64,000 bases of DNA from Alphaproteobacteria bacterium (GCA_028284945.1 JANQQJ010000033.1:62001-126000), one strand, 5' to 3'; positions 1 through 9,992 are shown, counted from the first letter of the stretch. Translations and numbers: made by a program. The notes: generated by a model not told the origin, from the sequence alone.

Positions 1-18
1 AAGTTGCTACGCGACAGG

Positions 19-58
19 ACTATGGATTGCCGCGCTCCCTGGGGTCGCTCGCAATGAC
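19..58. repeat. Dispersed intergenic repeat, single arm
   Basis: This stretch carries ATGGATTGC near its left end and TCGCTCGCAATGACG at its right end. The same two blocks, in the same order and at similar spacing, form the right arm of the larger palindromic element at 23694-23823. It lies just downstream of the minus-strand SDR gene. A matching left arm, if there is one, would lie before the window. It is a REP/MITE-like noncoding repeat by appearance; its origin is unknown. Confidence 0.6.
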
Positions 59-87
59 GCATTGATTACCCGCTGAGGTCTTCAAGT

Positions 88-843
88 CTAGTCGCGCGGG
101 ATCCGGCGGCTGATGAAGTCGATCACCCCCATGGGCAGCGCCCGAAGGGTCCAGACCAGTGCAACCATGGGCCAGGGAAAGCTGATCCGTCCTTTGTTTT
201 TGGCGAGCCGATGAGCAATCACGCGGGCCGCTTTCTCGCCCGGCCACTTGAACGGCATGGCGTGGTCGTTACGGTCGGTCATCCGGCTTTTGACGAATCC
301 CGGATTGATCACGCTGACTTCGATCCCCTCGGGTTCCAGGGTGCCGCGCAGCGCTTCGCCATAGGATTTGACCGCCGCTTTGCTGGCGGCATAGGCGCCG
401 GTTCCCGGGCTCGGTACATAGGCAGCCAGCGACGCGACGATGGCAATCTGGCCGCGGTTCCGGCTGCGCATACGATCCACCGCCGGGAAAACCGTGTTGA
501 AAACCCCATCGACATTGATGGCAAAGGTGTCTCGCGCGGCTGCTTCTATGCCGACCTCTGCCTCCCTGATTCCGACACCCGCATTGGCGATGACCAGGTC
601 CAGTGGGGCGGTTTCGTCGCAACCGTCAATCCATGCCCGCATACTGGTCTGATCCGCCACATCCTGAACAGCTTGATGGACATTGGCTCCAAGATCGCTG
701 CACGCCTGAGCGACGGCGTTCAGCCGCTCTGCGTTGCGCCCGCAGAGGAACAGCGTTGCGCCACCTCCCGCATAGTGCAGCGCCAGCGACTCACCGATAC
801 CGCTCGAGGCGCCGGTGATCAGAATCGTTTTTGGGTTTTTCAT
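88..843 (-). CDS. SDR family NAD(P)-dependent oxidoreductase
   Basis: Classical short-chain dehydrogenase/reductase of 251 residues, probably a soluble NAD(P)H-dependent enzyme of unknown substrate. The Rossmann motif TGASSGIG is at residues 10-17, the NAG motif near 87-89, and the catalytic set is Ser138, Tyr151 and Lys155 (YAASK). The C-terminal ~50 residues are hydrophobic and basic (FPWPMVALVWTLRALPMG), as in membrane-associated SDRs. The frame stays open 16 codons further upstream, but the ATG at 843 follows a GGAGGAAG ribosome-binding site and starts right before the Rossmann strand, so I chose it. It is divergent from yicC, with about 64 bp between them. The family is certain; the specific reaction cannot be read from sequence. 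Confidence 0.88.
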   Translation of the reverse strand: MKNPKTILITGASSGIGESLALHYAGGGATLFLCGRNAERLNAVAQACSDLGANVHQAVQDVADQTSMRAWIDGCDETAPLDLVIANAGVGIREAEVGIEAAARDTFAINVDGVFNTVFPAVDRMRSRNRGQIAIVASLAAYVPSPGTGAYAASKAAVKSYGEALRGTLEPEGIEVSVINPGFVKSRMTDRNDHAMPFKWPGEKAARVIAHRLAKNKGRISFPWPMVALVWTLRALPMGVIDFISRRIPRD

Positions 844-907
844 CGACGCTTCTTCCTCCACGGCGATATAGTGCGCCGCAATCACAACCAACGTCCAGAA
901 GGCGCCG

Positions 908-1795
908 ATGACCCTATCCAGTATGACCGGCTATGCCCATGTCGACGGCGTGTGCGGCGATGATCGCTGGAGCTGGGAGTTGAAAAGCGTCAACAGCAAG
1001 GGGCTTGATCTGCGGCTGCGCATGCCGTCTGGCATGGATGGGTTGGAAGCGGAGATTCGTAAATGCGCGGCAAAAAGCCTGAGCCGCGGCAATGTCTCGT
1101 GCAATCTTCAGATTGAAACGGCGTCGACCGGAAGGTTGCAGGTCGATGAGGCGGCGCTGGACGCGCTGGTGAAATCTGCCAAGCGCGCCGCCAAGAAACA
1201 CGGCCTGAAGAAACCGCGTGTCGAGAATCTGATGGGACTGAAAGGGGTGCTGTCGACCGAAGAAAGCGTCCGCTCCGAAGAGGCACTGGCCGAACGCAAT
1301 GCCGCCGTGGTGGCGGGTTTTGCATCGGCGATTGAAGCGTTGGCTAAAATGCGCGCCCGGGAAGGCGCTCAGTTGTCGCAGATGCTGATTTCAAACCTGA
1401 ATGAAATCGCCGCACTTGTTGAAAAGGCGCGCGTCTGCGACAGCGCAATGCCAGAGGCTATCCATGCGCGGTTGGGCCAGCAAATAGACGAGCTGTTGGA
1501 GAAAACAGCGGCATCAGGAGAACGGGACCGCATCTCACAGGAAGCAGCCTATCTGGCGGTCAAAGCCGATGTTCGCGAAGAACTGGACCGGCTGGACGCG
1601 CATGTCGATGCCGCGCTGGCCCTGATTGCAGGAGGCAGCCCGGCGGGGCGCAAGCTGGATTTTCTGGCGCAGGAATTCGCCCGAGAGGCCAACACGCTGT
1701 GTTCCAAGGCGGGTGACCAGGCGCTGTCGCGCATCGGGCTCGACCTCAAAGCCGTCGTCGACCAAATGCGCGAGCAGATCCAGAATGTGGAGTAG
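908..1795 (+). CDS. yicC: YicC family endoribonuclease
   Basis: Protein of 295 residues with the typical YicC opening (LSSMTGYAHVDG), an N-terminal YicC domain and a C-terminal DUF1732 region (GRKLDFLAQEFAREANTLCSKA). Family members such as E. coli YicC are reported to be oligomeric endoribonucleases that affect small-RNA stability. The gene ends 2 bp before gmk, the standard alphaproteobacterial pairing, so the two are probably cotranscribed. Length is normal for the family. A second in-frame ATG lies at codon 6, so the start could be five codons later. Confidence 0.92.
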   Translation: MTLSSMTGYAHVDGVCGDDRWSWELKSVNSKGLDLRLRMPSGMDGLEAEIRKCAAKSLSRGNVSCNLQIETASTGRLQVDEAALDALVKSAKRAAKKHGLKKPRVENLMGLKGVLSTEESVRSEEALAERNAAVVAGFASAIEALAKMRAREGAQLSQMLISNLNEIAALVEKARVCDSAMPEAIHARLGQQIDELLEKTAASGERDRISQEAAYLAVKADVREELDRLDAHVDAALALIAGGSPAGRKLDFLAQEFAREANTLCSKAGDQALSRIGLDLKAVVDQMREQIQNVE

Positions 1796-1797
1796 GC

Positions 1798-2433
1798 ATG
1801 GGTGAGAGCATTCATCGTCGCGGCCTGATGCTGGTGCTGTCGTCTCCATCTGGGGCGGGCAAGACGACATTGTCGCGCCTTTTGCTTGATGCCGATCCGA
1901 ACATCTCCCTGTCGGTCTCTGCAACCACGCGGCCACCGCGGCCGGGCGAGGTCGACGGCAAGGATTATAGCTTTGTCGATCGGCCAACCTTCGACCGGAT
2001 GGTCGAGGAAGATGCATTTCTGGAACACGCTGTGGTGTTTGATAATTGCTACGGCACGCCCGCTGCGCCCGTCTTCGAGGCGCTGGACGCGGGCCGCGAT
2101 GTGCTGTTTGACATCGACTGGCAGGGCACGCAGCAATTGGCGGACAAGGCCGGTGATGATCTGGTGCGGGTATTTGTTCTGCCGCCCTCGGTGGAGGCGC
2201 TGGAACAGCGGCTGCGTAAGCGGGCGCAGGATCCGGAAGATGTCGTTAGAGGGCGGATGGCCAAGGCCTCGGAAGAGATGAGTCACTTTTCAGAATACGA
2301 GTATGTGATCGTCAATGACGATCTGGACAAAAGCCATCGCCAGATCGTTTCGATTTTGGAAGCCGAACGAACCAAGCGCACTCGCCAGACGGGGTTGGTA
2401 GAATTCGTCAACCGCCTCCGCGAAGGGCGGTAA
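1798..2433 (+). CDS. gmk: Guanylate kinase
   Basis: ATP:GMP phosphotransferase that converts GMP to GDP in the cytoplasm, 211 residues. The P-loop [10 protein letters not shown] is at about residues 15-24, followed by the GMP-binding segment ([22 protein letters not shown]). The C-terminal IVNDDLDKS motif is typical of the family. It directly follows yicC. Its 3' end overlaps the 3' end of the convergent rsmA by 26 bp, so both proteins share coding DNA at their C termini and no terminator fits between them. Confidence 0.97.
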   Translation: MGESIHRRGLMLVLSSPSGAGKTTLSRLLLDADPNISLSVSATTRPPRPGEVDGKDYSFVDRPTFDRMVEEDAFLEHAVVFDNCYGTPAAPVFEALDAGRDVLFDIDWQGTQQLADKAGDDLVRVFVLPPSVEALEQRLRKRAQDPEDVVRGRMAKASEEMSHFSEYEYVIVNDDLDKSHRQIVSILEAERTKRTRQTGLVEFVNRLREGR

Positions 2434-3256
2434 ACGCCCGCGCCAGGGCGCAGAATTCTTCTACTGAGAGCGTCTCCGCGCGGCGCTGGCCGTCGATGCC
2501 AGCGTTTCCTAAAATCGCTTGTGGGTCAGCGCTAAGGGCCTTCAGGCTCGACCGCAACATCTTGCGCCGTTGGCCAAAGGCTGCCTGCAGAACTTGTTGC
2601 AGGGCTTTTACCTCAGCTTCGGCAACAGGCGTTTCCAGTACGTCAAAGTGCACCACGGTCGAGGTCACCTTTGGCGGGGGCACGAAGGCGCTTGGCGGAA
2701 TATCAAATAGTCTTCGAGACTTTGTGCGCCATTGGCTTAGCACGGAAAGGCGGCCATAGGCCTTGCCGCCGGGTGTGGCTAGGAGGCGCTCAGCCACCTC
2801 CTTCTGAAACATCAGGGTGAGGCTGGCGAACCAGGGTGGCCAGGGATCGGCGGTCAGCCACTTGGCGAGAAGCACTGTCGAGACGTTGTAAGGCAGGTTG
2901 GCGATCACCTGAACGCAGGCGCCTGCCGGAAAGAGCGCGGTTTCATCAATATCGGTGGCATCGGCTTCATGAACGTTAAGCCGCCCCGGATAGGCGCTGG
3001 CGACGTCGGCGAGTGCGTCAAGACAGCGTCTATCTTTTTCAACAGCAATAACCGTTTGCGCCCCGGCATCCAGCAACGCACGGGTTAGGCCGCCGGGCCC
3101 GGGTCCGACTTCATAGATAATGCTGTCTTCGCTTACGCCTGCCTCGCGCGCAATGCGTCCGGTCAGGTTGAGGTCGAGCAGGAAGTTCTGCCCCAGCTGC
3201 TTGCGTGCGGCCAGACCATGCTGTGCGATAACCTCACGAAGGGGCGGCAGGCTCAT
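2408..3256 (-). CDS. rsmA: 16S rRNA (adenine1518-N6/adenine1519-N6) dimethyltransferase
   Basis: KsgA/RsmA, the SAM-dependent enzyme that dimethylates two adjacent adenines in helix 45 of 16S rRNA late in small-subunit assembly. It has 282 residues. Visible motifs are LGQNFL (residues 21-26), the SAM-binding [10 protein letters not shown] (about 49-58) and the catalytic NLPY (120-123). Its ATG overlaps the pdxA stop in an ATGA arrangement, so it is the last gene of an lptD-surA-pdxA-rsmA operon. The 3' end overlaps gmk by 26 bp. Confidence 0.97.
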   Translation of the reverse strand: MSLPPLREVIAQHGLAARKQLGQNFLLDLNLTGRIAREAGVSEDSIIYEVGPGPGGLTRALLDAGAQTVIAVEKDRRCLDALADVASAYPGRLNVHEADATDIDETALFPAGACVQVIANLPYNVSTVLLAKWLTADPWPPWFASLTLMFQKEVAERLLATPGGKAYGRLSVLSQWRTKSRRLFDIPPSAFVPPPKVTSTVVHFDVLETPVAEAEVKALQQVLQAAFGQRRKMLRSSLKALSADPQAILGNAGIDGQRRAETLSVEEFCALARAFTALRGGG

Positions 3257-4263
3257 GCAGCGGCGCGCGTACTGGCCCGTTGCCGGGCAATTTGATCGGC
3301 CGTTTTGAGGGCGGCAATCAGGCTGCGCGGGTCGGCCTTGCCGGTGCCCGCTATATCGAGGGCCGTGCCGTGATCGGGTGACGTGCGCACGAAAGGCAGG
3401 CCCAAAGTGATATTGACGCCTTCATGGAAATTAAGCGTTTTCAACGGGATAAGCGCTTGATCGTGATACATGCACAACGCCGCATCGTACCGGGCACGCG
3501 CCTCGGCATGGAATAGGGTATCAGCGGGATGGGGACCACTGGCCGATAGGCCTGCGGCGATCAATTGCGCTATGGCGGGCTCAATGATCTCAATCTCCTC
3601 GCGTCCAAGCGCCCCGGATTCACCTGCGTGTGGATTAAGCCCGGCGATGGCCAAACGTGGTGAGGCAATGCCGAAATCATGTCTCAGTGCCTCGGCGACG
3701 GCCATGGCCGTATTGACAATGGCTGTCTGGGTCAGCGATGCCGCAGCCTGTGCCAGGGATTGGTGAACCGTGACCGGAACGACCCTCAATCCGGGAATCG
3801 CCAGCATCATGACCGCCTGCATGCCGGGTCCGGCCAGTTCTTCGAGAAGTTCGGTGTGGCCGGGATGCGCCAACCCCGCGTCATATAGGACGGCTTTGTG
3901 GATCGGGTTGGTCACGACGGCAGACGCCTCGCCCTCCTGCGCGCACGCGACGGCAAACCTAATGGACGCCAGGGTTGCCTCCGCATTTTTGACTTGAGGC
4001 GTCCCGGGGCCTGCATCAACGAGTTCGTCGAATGGCAGAACGGGCAGGGCGGTCTCAAAAACACTGACTGCTTCGCGCGGATGGAAAATTGTCTTTAGGG
4101 GGATATGCAGTCCCAACGCCGCGGCGCGCGCGCCAAGAAGCTTTGGGCAGGCAATGACAAAGAAGGGAGGCAGCTGATGCTCGGCCCGTTCAGTCCATGC
4201 TTGAAGGGTGATGTCAGGGCCGATGCCCGCTGGCTCGCCCATGGTAAGAGCGAGCGGGGGCAT
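3253..4263 (-). CDS. pdxA: 4-hydroxythreonine-4-phosphate dehydrogenase
   Basis: PdxA oxidises 4-phospho-hydroxy-L-threonine in the DXP-dependent pyridoxal 5'-phosphate pathway. The protein has 336 residues from the ATG at 4263, which gives the usual opening ([14 protein letters not shown]). A GTG at 4308 would add 15 residues but would overlap surA by 38 bp, so I prefer the ATG, 8 bp past the surA stop. Metal and substrate motifs are present: [18 protein letters not shown] and the C-terminal RTSPDHGTA. It is translationally coupled to rsmA. Confidence 0.95.
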   Translation of the reverse strand: MPPLALTMGEPAGIGPDITLQAWTERAEHQLPPFFVIACPKLLGARAAALGLHIPLKTIFHPREAVSVFETALPVLPFDELVDAGPGTPQVKNAEATLASIRFAVACAQEGEASAVVTNPIHKAVLYDAGLAHPGHTELLEELAGPGMQAVMMLAIPGLRVVPVTVHQSLAQAAASLTQTAIVNTAMAVAEALRHDFGIASPRLAIAGLNPHAGESGALGREEIEIIEPAIAQLIAAGLSASGPHPADTLFHAEARARYDAALCMYHDQALIPLKTLNFHEGVNITLGLPFVRTSPDHGTALDIAGTGKADPRSLIAALKTADQIARQRASTRAAA

Positions 4264-4270
4264 GGGCTCG

Positions 4271-5539
4271 CTATTCGAGTTCTGTTCGATAGTCGATGAT
4301 CGCGTCACGGCGCAGATCGCGCAGATAGCGGCGGGCCATCATAGCCAGGCGCTGATTACTGAGAAAATCTTCGATCTCGGCATAGCTGGGTTCGTTGATT
4401 TCCGGTTCGTCGCGGCCGCAAACCACCAGCACCCGCAAATCATCGTTCCGGCGGACGGCCTTGCTCGCCTGACCGACTTCCAGATTTTCAACAGCCTGTT
4501 TCAGTTCAGGGGGCAAATCGCCCAGGCGGACACGGCCCAGGCTGCCTTGATCCCACGCGCCCAAGGCACTGGCAACGGGGCCGACATCGCTGCACCGGGT
4601 AATCCCCGCTGCTTCTTCATTCACCCGCTGCTCGAGGGCATCGCTATTGTCGCCGCTGGTCCGCACCACAATCTGCGTCAGGTCCAACTGGGTTTCATCC
4701 GGATCAGCGCTCAGCGTCCGGCGTTTGTCGGTCATGGTGACGATATAGTAGCCGCCGGTCACCCGGATCGGATCCGACACCTGGCCTTCGCGCATGCCCA
4801 GAATTGTGTCGCGCAAGTCCTCATCAAGTTGGTCGCCGATAATCCAGCCCTTGTCGCCCCCAACGGCGCCGGTCGCCGTGTCGGAGAACTGCCGCGCAAC
4901 GGCATCGAATTCTGTTCCCTCGCGAATCTGCCTTACCAAGCGTTCTGCCGTTTGGCGGACTTCGTTTTCCTGTTCCGCTGAATCAACGGCCAGGAAGATT
5001 TCGCCGACCCGATATTCGGGCAGCCCTTTGTTCGAGATCAGGCGGTCCAGATAGGAGTTCACCTCGCCTTCACCGATGGCGAGAAACGGCCGCAGACGGG
5101 CGTTGATAACTTCTTCCCAGGCGATCCCGGCTTGCAACTGTTTCAGGATGGATTGTTTGGAGGCACCCATGCGGATCAGTTCCTGGTCAAACTGTTGCGG
5201 CGAAATCCTGTTGCGGCTGGCCAGTTCGGCAAATCGCTGCTCCACGTCTTTTGCCGTGACCGAAATTTCCTGTTCCCGGGCTTCCTGAATCTGCAGTTTT
5301 TCATCGACTAGAAGCTGCAGCACCGTTTTGCGCAGCTGGTCATATTCTTCCTGGGTGCGGACGTTGCCGGTTGTCGCCGTGATCAGTGCCATCCGCTCGT
5401 CAATATCGTATTCAGAGATGATCTCGTCATTCACCACGGCAACGATGCGCTGGACTTCTTCTGAATCCTGCGCCCAGGCGCCGGTCGCCCACACCATTAT
5501 CAGCGAAAACACGCCAATTTTTCTGGTCATTTGCGGCAT
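4271..5539 (-). CDS. surA: Periplasmic chaperone / peptidylprolyl isomerase SurA
   Basis: SurA-type chaperone that escorts outer-membrane proteins such as LptD across the periplasm. It has 422 residues. A signal peptide occupies about residues 1-23 (cleavage near GAWAQ). Then come the SurA N-terminal domain (RIVAVVNDEIISEYDID) and a parvulin domain around residues 175-280 (QFSDTATGAVGGDKGWI). The C-terminal parvulin-like domain is more diverged and contains two cysteines. Its position right after lptD, one of its main clients, fits the role. The second isomerase domain may be inactive. Confidence 0.92.
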   Translation of the reverse strand: MPQMTRKIGVFSLIMVWATGAWAQDSEEVQRIVAVVNDEIISEYDIDERMALITATTGNVRTQEEYDQLRKTVLQLLVDEKLQIQEAREQEISVTAKDVEQRFAELASRNRISPQQFDQELIRMGASKQSILKQLQAGIAWEEVINARLRPFLAIGEGEVNSYLDRLISNKGLPEYRVGEIFLAVDSAEQENEVRQTAERLVRQIREGTEFDAVARQFSDTATGAVGGDKGWIIGDQLDEDLRDTILGMREGQVSDPIRVTGGYYIVTMTDKRRTLSADPDETQLDLTQIVVRTSGDNSDALEQRVNEEAAGITRCSDVGPVASALGAWDQGSLGRVRLGDLPPELKQAVENLEVGQASKAVRRNDDLRVLVVCGRDEPEINEPSYAEIEDFLSNQRLAMMARRYLRDLRRDAIIDYRTELE

Positions 5540-5544
5540 TGTCC

Positions 5545-7890
5545 CTATTCGTCCCCAATTACGCCGAATTGCTGCGGTAGTGGCCCTTCCAGCGGGTTAT
5601 ACCGGTCTCCATGGCGGCGGCCCTTCGATGTATTTGACGCGCTGAGCACCTTAAACACCAGTTGAAATCCGATTGATGTCGACGGTGGCACGTCGCGATC
5701 TTCTGTGAAGTCCCGCCGCGCGCTAATTCTGAACCGCAGACACTCGTCTTCATAAGTGATTCCGCCGCCTGCCGTCAACGTGCCGCCATCAGCCTCAAAG
5801 TCATATGCGAAGTCGGCATTCATGCTCCAATATTGCGACAAGCGGATTTGGGCGCCCGTTCGCACCTCTTGTACATTGGCCAGCGATGGATCGAAGCCAT
5901 TCCGCCGCGCTTCTGTATACCCAACCAGGAATCTAAACTCGCGCGGGCCGAACACAAGGGTGCCTTCGTTGCGCACCACGGACAGGTTGTCCTTATCCAG
6001 ACGCAAGCGGTGGACATAGTCAAAATAGCGCGGCACTGACAGGGACGCCGTCATGACAATGTCTGACAGATTATCCCGCAGGCCTGAATCAGCAGGCAGC
6101 AACATATCTTCATTGAACCGATAGCTTTGCCCGACCATGAAAGTCGCCCGCACGCCGCTGTCAGTATAGTGCCGGAACCTCAGCCCATAGGCGATTCGCA
6201 CACCGCCTTCCCAGCGATCCAGGCCGGCGAAGCGATTGATCGAGAACAGGTTCGTCGTGTCGAAGTCGAAGCTCTGGCTGTCTTCATTAGGCAGCAGGTC
6301 GTTATTGGCATCCTTCATGCTGGCGACCACCATAAGCATCGGTTCAACGATCTGCCGGGAAGACTGGCCATGCCGGATGAATGGAAGCCGCCACTCCATA
6401 GCCGCATAGGGAATCACTCGGCCTTCGAATTCGTCATCGGAAATCTGGTCCGCACGCGCGGCAATCGGCGAAAATCCCGGCTCATCCAGATAGTAGCCGT
6501 CGGCGCGAACACCGAGTGTAAGGGTATAAATCTCGCCAAATGGCGAGGTATAGGGCAGGCGCCACCGGCCATCGGCGGATATGCGCCCCGTATCACTTCC
6601 ATCGGTTCTGGTTAGCAACAAGGCGCTGGTATCGACTTCAAAGCGGCCGCCTAGCCAGCCCGGCTTGCCGACGAAGCTGTACTGGACGAAGGGTGCCGCG
6701 ATGGGGGTCTGTCCGGCGACGTCCTCCTCGCGCAGGCCCTGGAATGCATAGGCGCCGATATGCAGGTAATTCCGCTCCGTAAAGTGCTCGACATAAAGAT
6801 GATTGATCAGGCTATCGGCGCGCGACACGTTGTAGCGGCGCAGATAGGTATCGTCCGTCGTCACCTCCAGATCGAAGCCCCAGCGCCAGCCGCTTCCCAG
6901 GTCGAATTGGCCTTCGCCGAACAGGTGTCCGCGAAATTCATCGCCCGGGATTTTCTGTGCGTCATCGTCACGCTTGGTCACGTAGGTACCGCTGCCTGAC
7001 AACATGTATTGCCCTGACCTTGTGTGATGCCGGAACTCCAGAAACATCGCCGCCCGCTCATCGGTGGTGATCAGCGGTGAGATCGTCAGGTCCATGTTGG
7101 GCGCGATGTTCCAGAAATAAGGAACTTCCAACGTGAACCCCAGCAGTGACGACTGGCCGAAATCAGGCGCCAAAAGGCCGCTGGCGCGCTTGACCGTCGC
7201 GTCCGGGTGTTTCAGCCAAGGTGTGTAGATGATCGGCACGCCAAGCAGTTCCAGATAGGCGTCTTTGTAAACGAGGGTGCGTTTTTCCTCGTTGTGGACG
7301 ACCTCGATGGCTTTGACCTGCCATACCGGTTTTTCGCCGGGATGTTCGTCGCATACGTGGCAGGCCGCATATATAGCGTGATCTAGGATATTCAGGCGTC
7401 CGTCTTCGCGCCGTCCCGAGTGGGCCGCGAGCTGTTCACCGTCGCGGAACAGAATACGCATGCCTTCTACGGTACCGGTTTTCAGATCACCGGTCAGAAC
7501 CAGGCTGGTGGCGGTCGCGATATTGCCTGATCCATCGTCCAGTCGGATATTGCCCCAGGCGACGGCCTCGTCCGTATTGCGGTCATAGGTGATCTGGTCG
7601 GCGTAAAGTGTGTTGCCCTCATAGGAAATCTCGACATTGCCGCTGGCGGTAACGATCTCCGCGTTGCTGTCATAAGAGATTTCATCAGCGGCCCATCGGG
7701 CTTTTTCGGGTTCTTCGTCTGCTGCACGGGCGTCAATGGCCATCGCGCACAGCAGCGCCGCCACCGAAAATGTAGCTGAGAATCGAACCAATGATTGAAG
7801 CCAGGCCAAGGTGGGCAGACTCCTGGGCGGGTTGGGTGATAGCGCGTGCGACGTATGGACCGTTTGGTACACGGACCCAAGCCGCAACAC
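5545..7890 (-). CDS. lptD: LPS-assembly protein LptD
   Basis: Outer-membrane beta-barrel that, with LptE, inserts lipopolysaccharide into the outer leaflet. It is up to 781 residues long. After a secretion signal (hydrophobic core FSATFSVAALLCAMAIDARA) comes an OstA/LptA-like jellyroll (residues ~65-230: ADEISYDSNAEIVTASGNVEI), then a long barrel rich in alternating aromatic strands. A Cys pair (CHVC) sits at the jellyroll/barrel junction. The open frame starts at a GTG (7890), but a TTG at 7809 preceded by GGAG would give a more normal signal peptide. The lptF and lptG genes, which often sit just upstream in alphaproteobacteria, are not in this window. Confidence 0.94.
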   Translation of the reverse strand: MLRLGSVYQTVHTSHALSPNPPRSLPTLAWLQSLVRFSATFSVAALLCAMAIDARAADEEPEKARWAADEISYDSNAEIVTASGNVEISYEGNTLYADQITYDRNTDEAVAWGNIRLDDGSGNIATATSLVLTGDLKTGTVEGMRILFRDGEQLAAHSGRREDGRLNILDHAIYAACHVCDEHPGEKPVWQVKAIEVVHNEEKRTLVYKDAYLELLGVPIIYTPWLKHPDATVKRASGLLAPDFGQSSLLGFTLEVPYFWNIAPNMDLTISPLITTDERAAMFLEFRHHTRSGQYMLSGSGTYVTKRDDDAQKIPGDEFRGHLFGEGQFDLGSGWRWGFDLEVTTDDTYLRRYNVSRADSLINHLYVEHFTERNYLHIGAYAFQGLREEDVAGQTPIAAPFVQYSFVGKPGWLGGRFEVDTSALLLTRTDGSDTGRISADGRWRLPYTSPFGEIYTLTLGVRADGYYLDEPGFSPIAARADQISDDEFEGRVIPYAAMEWRLPFIRHGQSSRQIVEPMLMVVASMKDANNDLLPNEDSQSFDFDTTNLFSINRFAGLDRWEGGVRIAYGLRFRHYTDSGVRATFMVGQSYRFNEDMLLPADSGLRDNLSDIVMTASLSVPRYFDYVHRLRLDKDNLSVVRNEGTLVFGPREFRFLVGYTEARRNGFDPSLANVQEVRTGAQIRLSQYWSMNADFAYDFEADGGTLTAGGGITYEDECLRFRISARRDFTEDRDVPPSTSIGFQLVFKVLSASNTSKGRRHGDRYNPLEGPLPQQFGVIGDE

Positions 7891-8027
7891 TACCCTTTGC
7901 GATCATTCTCTTAAAGACTTAGGCGATAGTAAGGAACGCCGCTCAAGTCTTTTCATTTCAAGAGCATGGGCTAGAGTGGCGGGTAATCCCGACAGGTCTA
8001 CCTGCCGGCACAACAACTGAGGCATTC

Positions 8028-9533
8028 ATGCGCATTTCAATTGCAGACACCATCAAGGACCCGAGCGGCGTGATCGCCGTCTTCGTAACCAAAGGCAAGA
8101 CACTCTCAAAAAGCGCCCGCGATCTGGATAAACGGACCGGAAAGGCCCTGACCCGGGCGATCGAGGCATCCAAATTCAAGGGCGATAAGGGGCAGATGCT
8201 GGATGTTGTTGCGCCTGCCAAGGTGGAAGCAGCGCGGGTGCTTCTCGTGGGAATGGGTGATGCAGGCGAATTAAAGACGCTGACGGTGGAAAATGCCGCG
8301 GGTTCGATCATTGGCCGGGTGAAGGATATTGGTCCAGCTGCGGTGTCGATCATGGCTGACGATCTGGATGGCTGCGCACTGGAACATGACGATTTCGCTG
8401 CGCATCTGGCCTATGGGGCCAATTTGAAATCCTACCGATTCGACAAGTACTTCACCAAAAAGGGCAGTAACCACAAAGCGCCCTCTTTGAAGCGGGCGGT
8501 CGTCGTGACTGAAAGTGCGAAGGGGGTGCGGGCCGCCTATCGCCCATTGGACAAAATTGCCCAGGGGGCGTTCTTCACCCGCGATCTGGTCAGCGAACCG
8601 GCCAATGTACTCTACCCGGAATCCTTTGCGGAGGAGTGCCGCAAGCTTGAAAGCCTGGGCGTCGAGGTCGAGGTGCTCGGCGAGAAAGAGATGGGTGAAC
8701 TCGGCATGGGCTCGTTGCTGGGCGTCGGGCAAGGCAGCGCGCGCGAAAGTCAGCTTGTCGTTATGCAGTGGAAGGGCGCGGATGAAGACTCAAAAGGTGC
8801 TCCCGTCGCTTTTGTCGGCAAGGGGGTAACCTTCGATACCGGCGGTATCTCGTTGAAGCCGCCCGGCGGCATGGAAATGATGAAGTGGGATATGGGGGGT
8901 GCGGGCGCCGTCACGGGCCTAATGAAGGCCTTGGCGGGGCGTAAGGCCAAGCTTAATGTGGTTGGCGTGATCGGGCTGGTGGAGAATATGCCGTCCAGCA
9001 CGGCGCAGCGCCCGGGCGACGTGGTTACCTCCATGTCGGGCAAGACTATCGAGGTGATCAATACGGATGCCGAAGGCCGCCTCGTGCTGGCCGATGCGCT
9101 GCACTACACGCAAGATCGGTTCAAACCGCAATTCGTGATAAATCTGGCCACGCTGACTGGTGCGATCATCACCTCGCTGGGCAATGAATATGCCGGGCTG
9201 TTCTCCAACAACGACGAACTCAGCGAACGCCTGCGTGAAGCCGGTGAAGCCGAAGGCGAGAAGGTCTGGCGCATGCCGATGGGTGACGCTTATGACAAGA
9301 TGATCAAATCGGGCATTGCCGACATGAAAAATGTTGGTTCCGGCGGCAAAGCGGGCAGCATTACAGCAGCTCAGTTCCTGGAACGCTTCATCATCAAGGA
9401 TACGCCCTGGGCCCACCTCGATATTGCCGGGATGGCCTGGACCGATTCGGCGAAGCCGACCGTCCCGAAAGGTGGTACGGGCTACGGCGTACGGTTGCTC
9501 AATCGCCTGGTGGCTGATCACTACGAGGGTTAA
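8028..9533 (+). CDS. pepA: Leucyl aminopeptidase (M17 family)
   Basis: Cytoplasmic hexameric metallo-aminopeptidase, 501 residues, which releases N-terminal amino acids from peptides. The signature NTDAEGRL is present, with metal ligands in GKGVTFDTGGISLKP and in the DMGGAGAV segment. The N-terminal ~170 residues form the macro-like domain. It is divergent from lptD, with a 137-bp region that must hold promoters for both. It runs with an 8-bp gap into holC, the classical pepA-holC pair. Some PepA proteins also act as DNA-binding accessory factors; nothing here tests that. Confidence 0.97.
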   Translation: MRISIADTIKDPSGVIAVFVTKGKTLSKSARDLDKRTGKALTRAIEASKFKGDKGQMLDVVAPAKVEAARVLLVGMGDAGELKTLTVENAAGSIIGRVKDIGPAAVSIMADDLDGCALEHDDFAAHLAYGANLKSYRFDKYFTKKGSNHKAPSLKRAVVVTESAKGVRAAYRPLDKIAQGAFFTRDLVSEPANVLYPESFAEECRKLESLGVEVEVLGEKEMGELGMGSLLGVGQGSARESQLVVMQWKGADEDSKGAPVAFVGKGVTFDTGGISLKPPGGMEMMKWDMGGAGAVTGLMKALAGRKAKLNVVGVIGLVENMPSSTAQRPGDVVTSMSGKTIEVINTDAEGRLVLADALHYTQDRFKPQFVINLATLTGAIITSLGNEYAGLFSNNDELSERLREAGEAEGEKVWRMPMGDAYDKMIKSGIADMKNVGSGGKAGSITAAQFLERFIIKDTPWAHLDIAGMAWTDSAKPTVPKGGTGYGVRLLNRLVADHYEG

Positions 9534-9541
9534 CCAAGCCC

Positions 9542-9991
9542 ATGACCGAGGTCAGCTTCTATCACCTGCTGCGGCAGCCGCTGGAAAACGCTTTGCCGAA
9601 ACTGTTGGAGCGGGTGGTTGAATCGAGGCTTCGGGCGGTCGTGGTGGCGGACACGGAGGAACAGGTCGAAGCGCTGAACAACCGGCTTTGGACCTATGAC
9701 CCGGGATCGTTTCTGCCACACGGGACCGCCCGGGACGGTGAGGCCGCGGAACAGCCGATTTTTCTCACGACCGAAGAAACGAACCCCAACGATGCAGGGG
9801 TTCTGGTGTTAGTCGATGGCCGGATGCCTGGAACCGTCGACAGCTATAACCGGTGTCTGGATATGTTCAATGGCAACGACCCTGACGCTGTCGAGCGGGC
9901 AAGGGGGCGCTGGAAAGACTATAAGGCTGCCGGTCACAGCGTCACCTACTGGCAACAAAGCGACGAAGGCCGCTGGGAGAAAAAGGGGTAG
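9542..9991 (+). CDS. holC: DNA polymerase III chi subunit
   Basis: HolC chi subunit, 149 residues. In E. coli, chi links the clamp loader to SSB. The opening EVSFYHLLRQPLENALPKLLERVV and the segment LWTYDPGSFLPHG followed by ETNPNDAGVLVLVDG match the family. It lies directly behind pepA. In many bacteria valS follows, but here a convergent SnoaL-like gene ends 2 bp away, so the pepA-holC unit stops here. Confidence 0.93.
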   Translation: MTEVSFYHLLRQPLENALPKLLERVVESRLRAVVVADTEEQVEALNNRLWTYDPGSFLPHGTARDGEAAEQPIFLTTEETNPNDAGVLVLVDGRMPGTVDSYNRCLDMFNGNDPDAVERARGRWKDYKAAGHSVTYWQQSDEGRWEKKG

Positions 9992-9992
9992 C

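Noticed and set aside
4208-4981. 257-codon plus-strand open frame opposite surA
   Set aside because: It is an antisense shadow: surA on the other strand has a signal peptide, clear domains and operon context, while this frame has no recognisable protein features.
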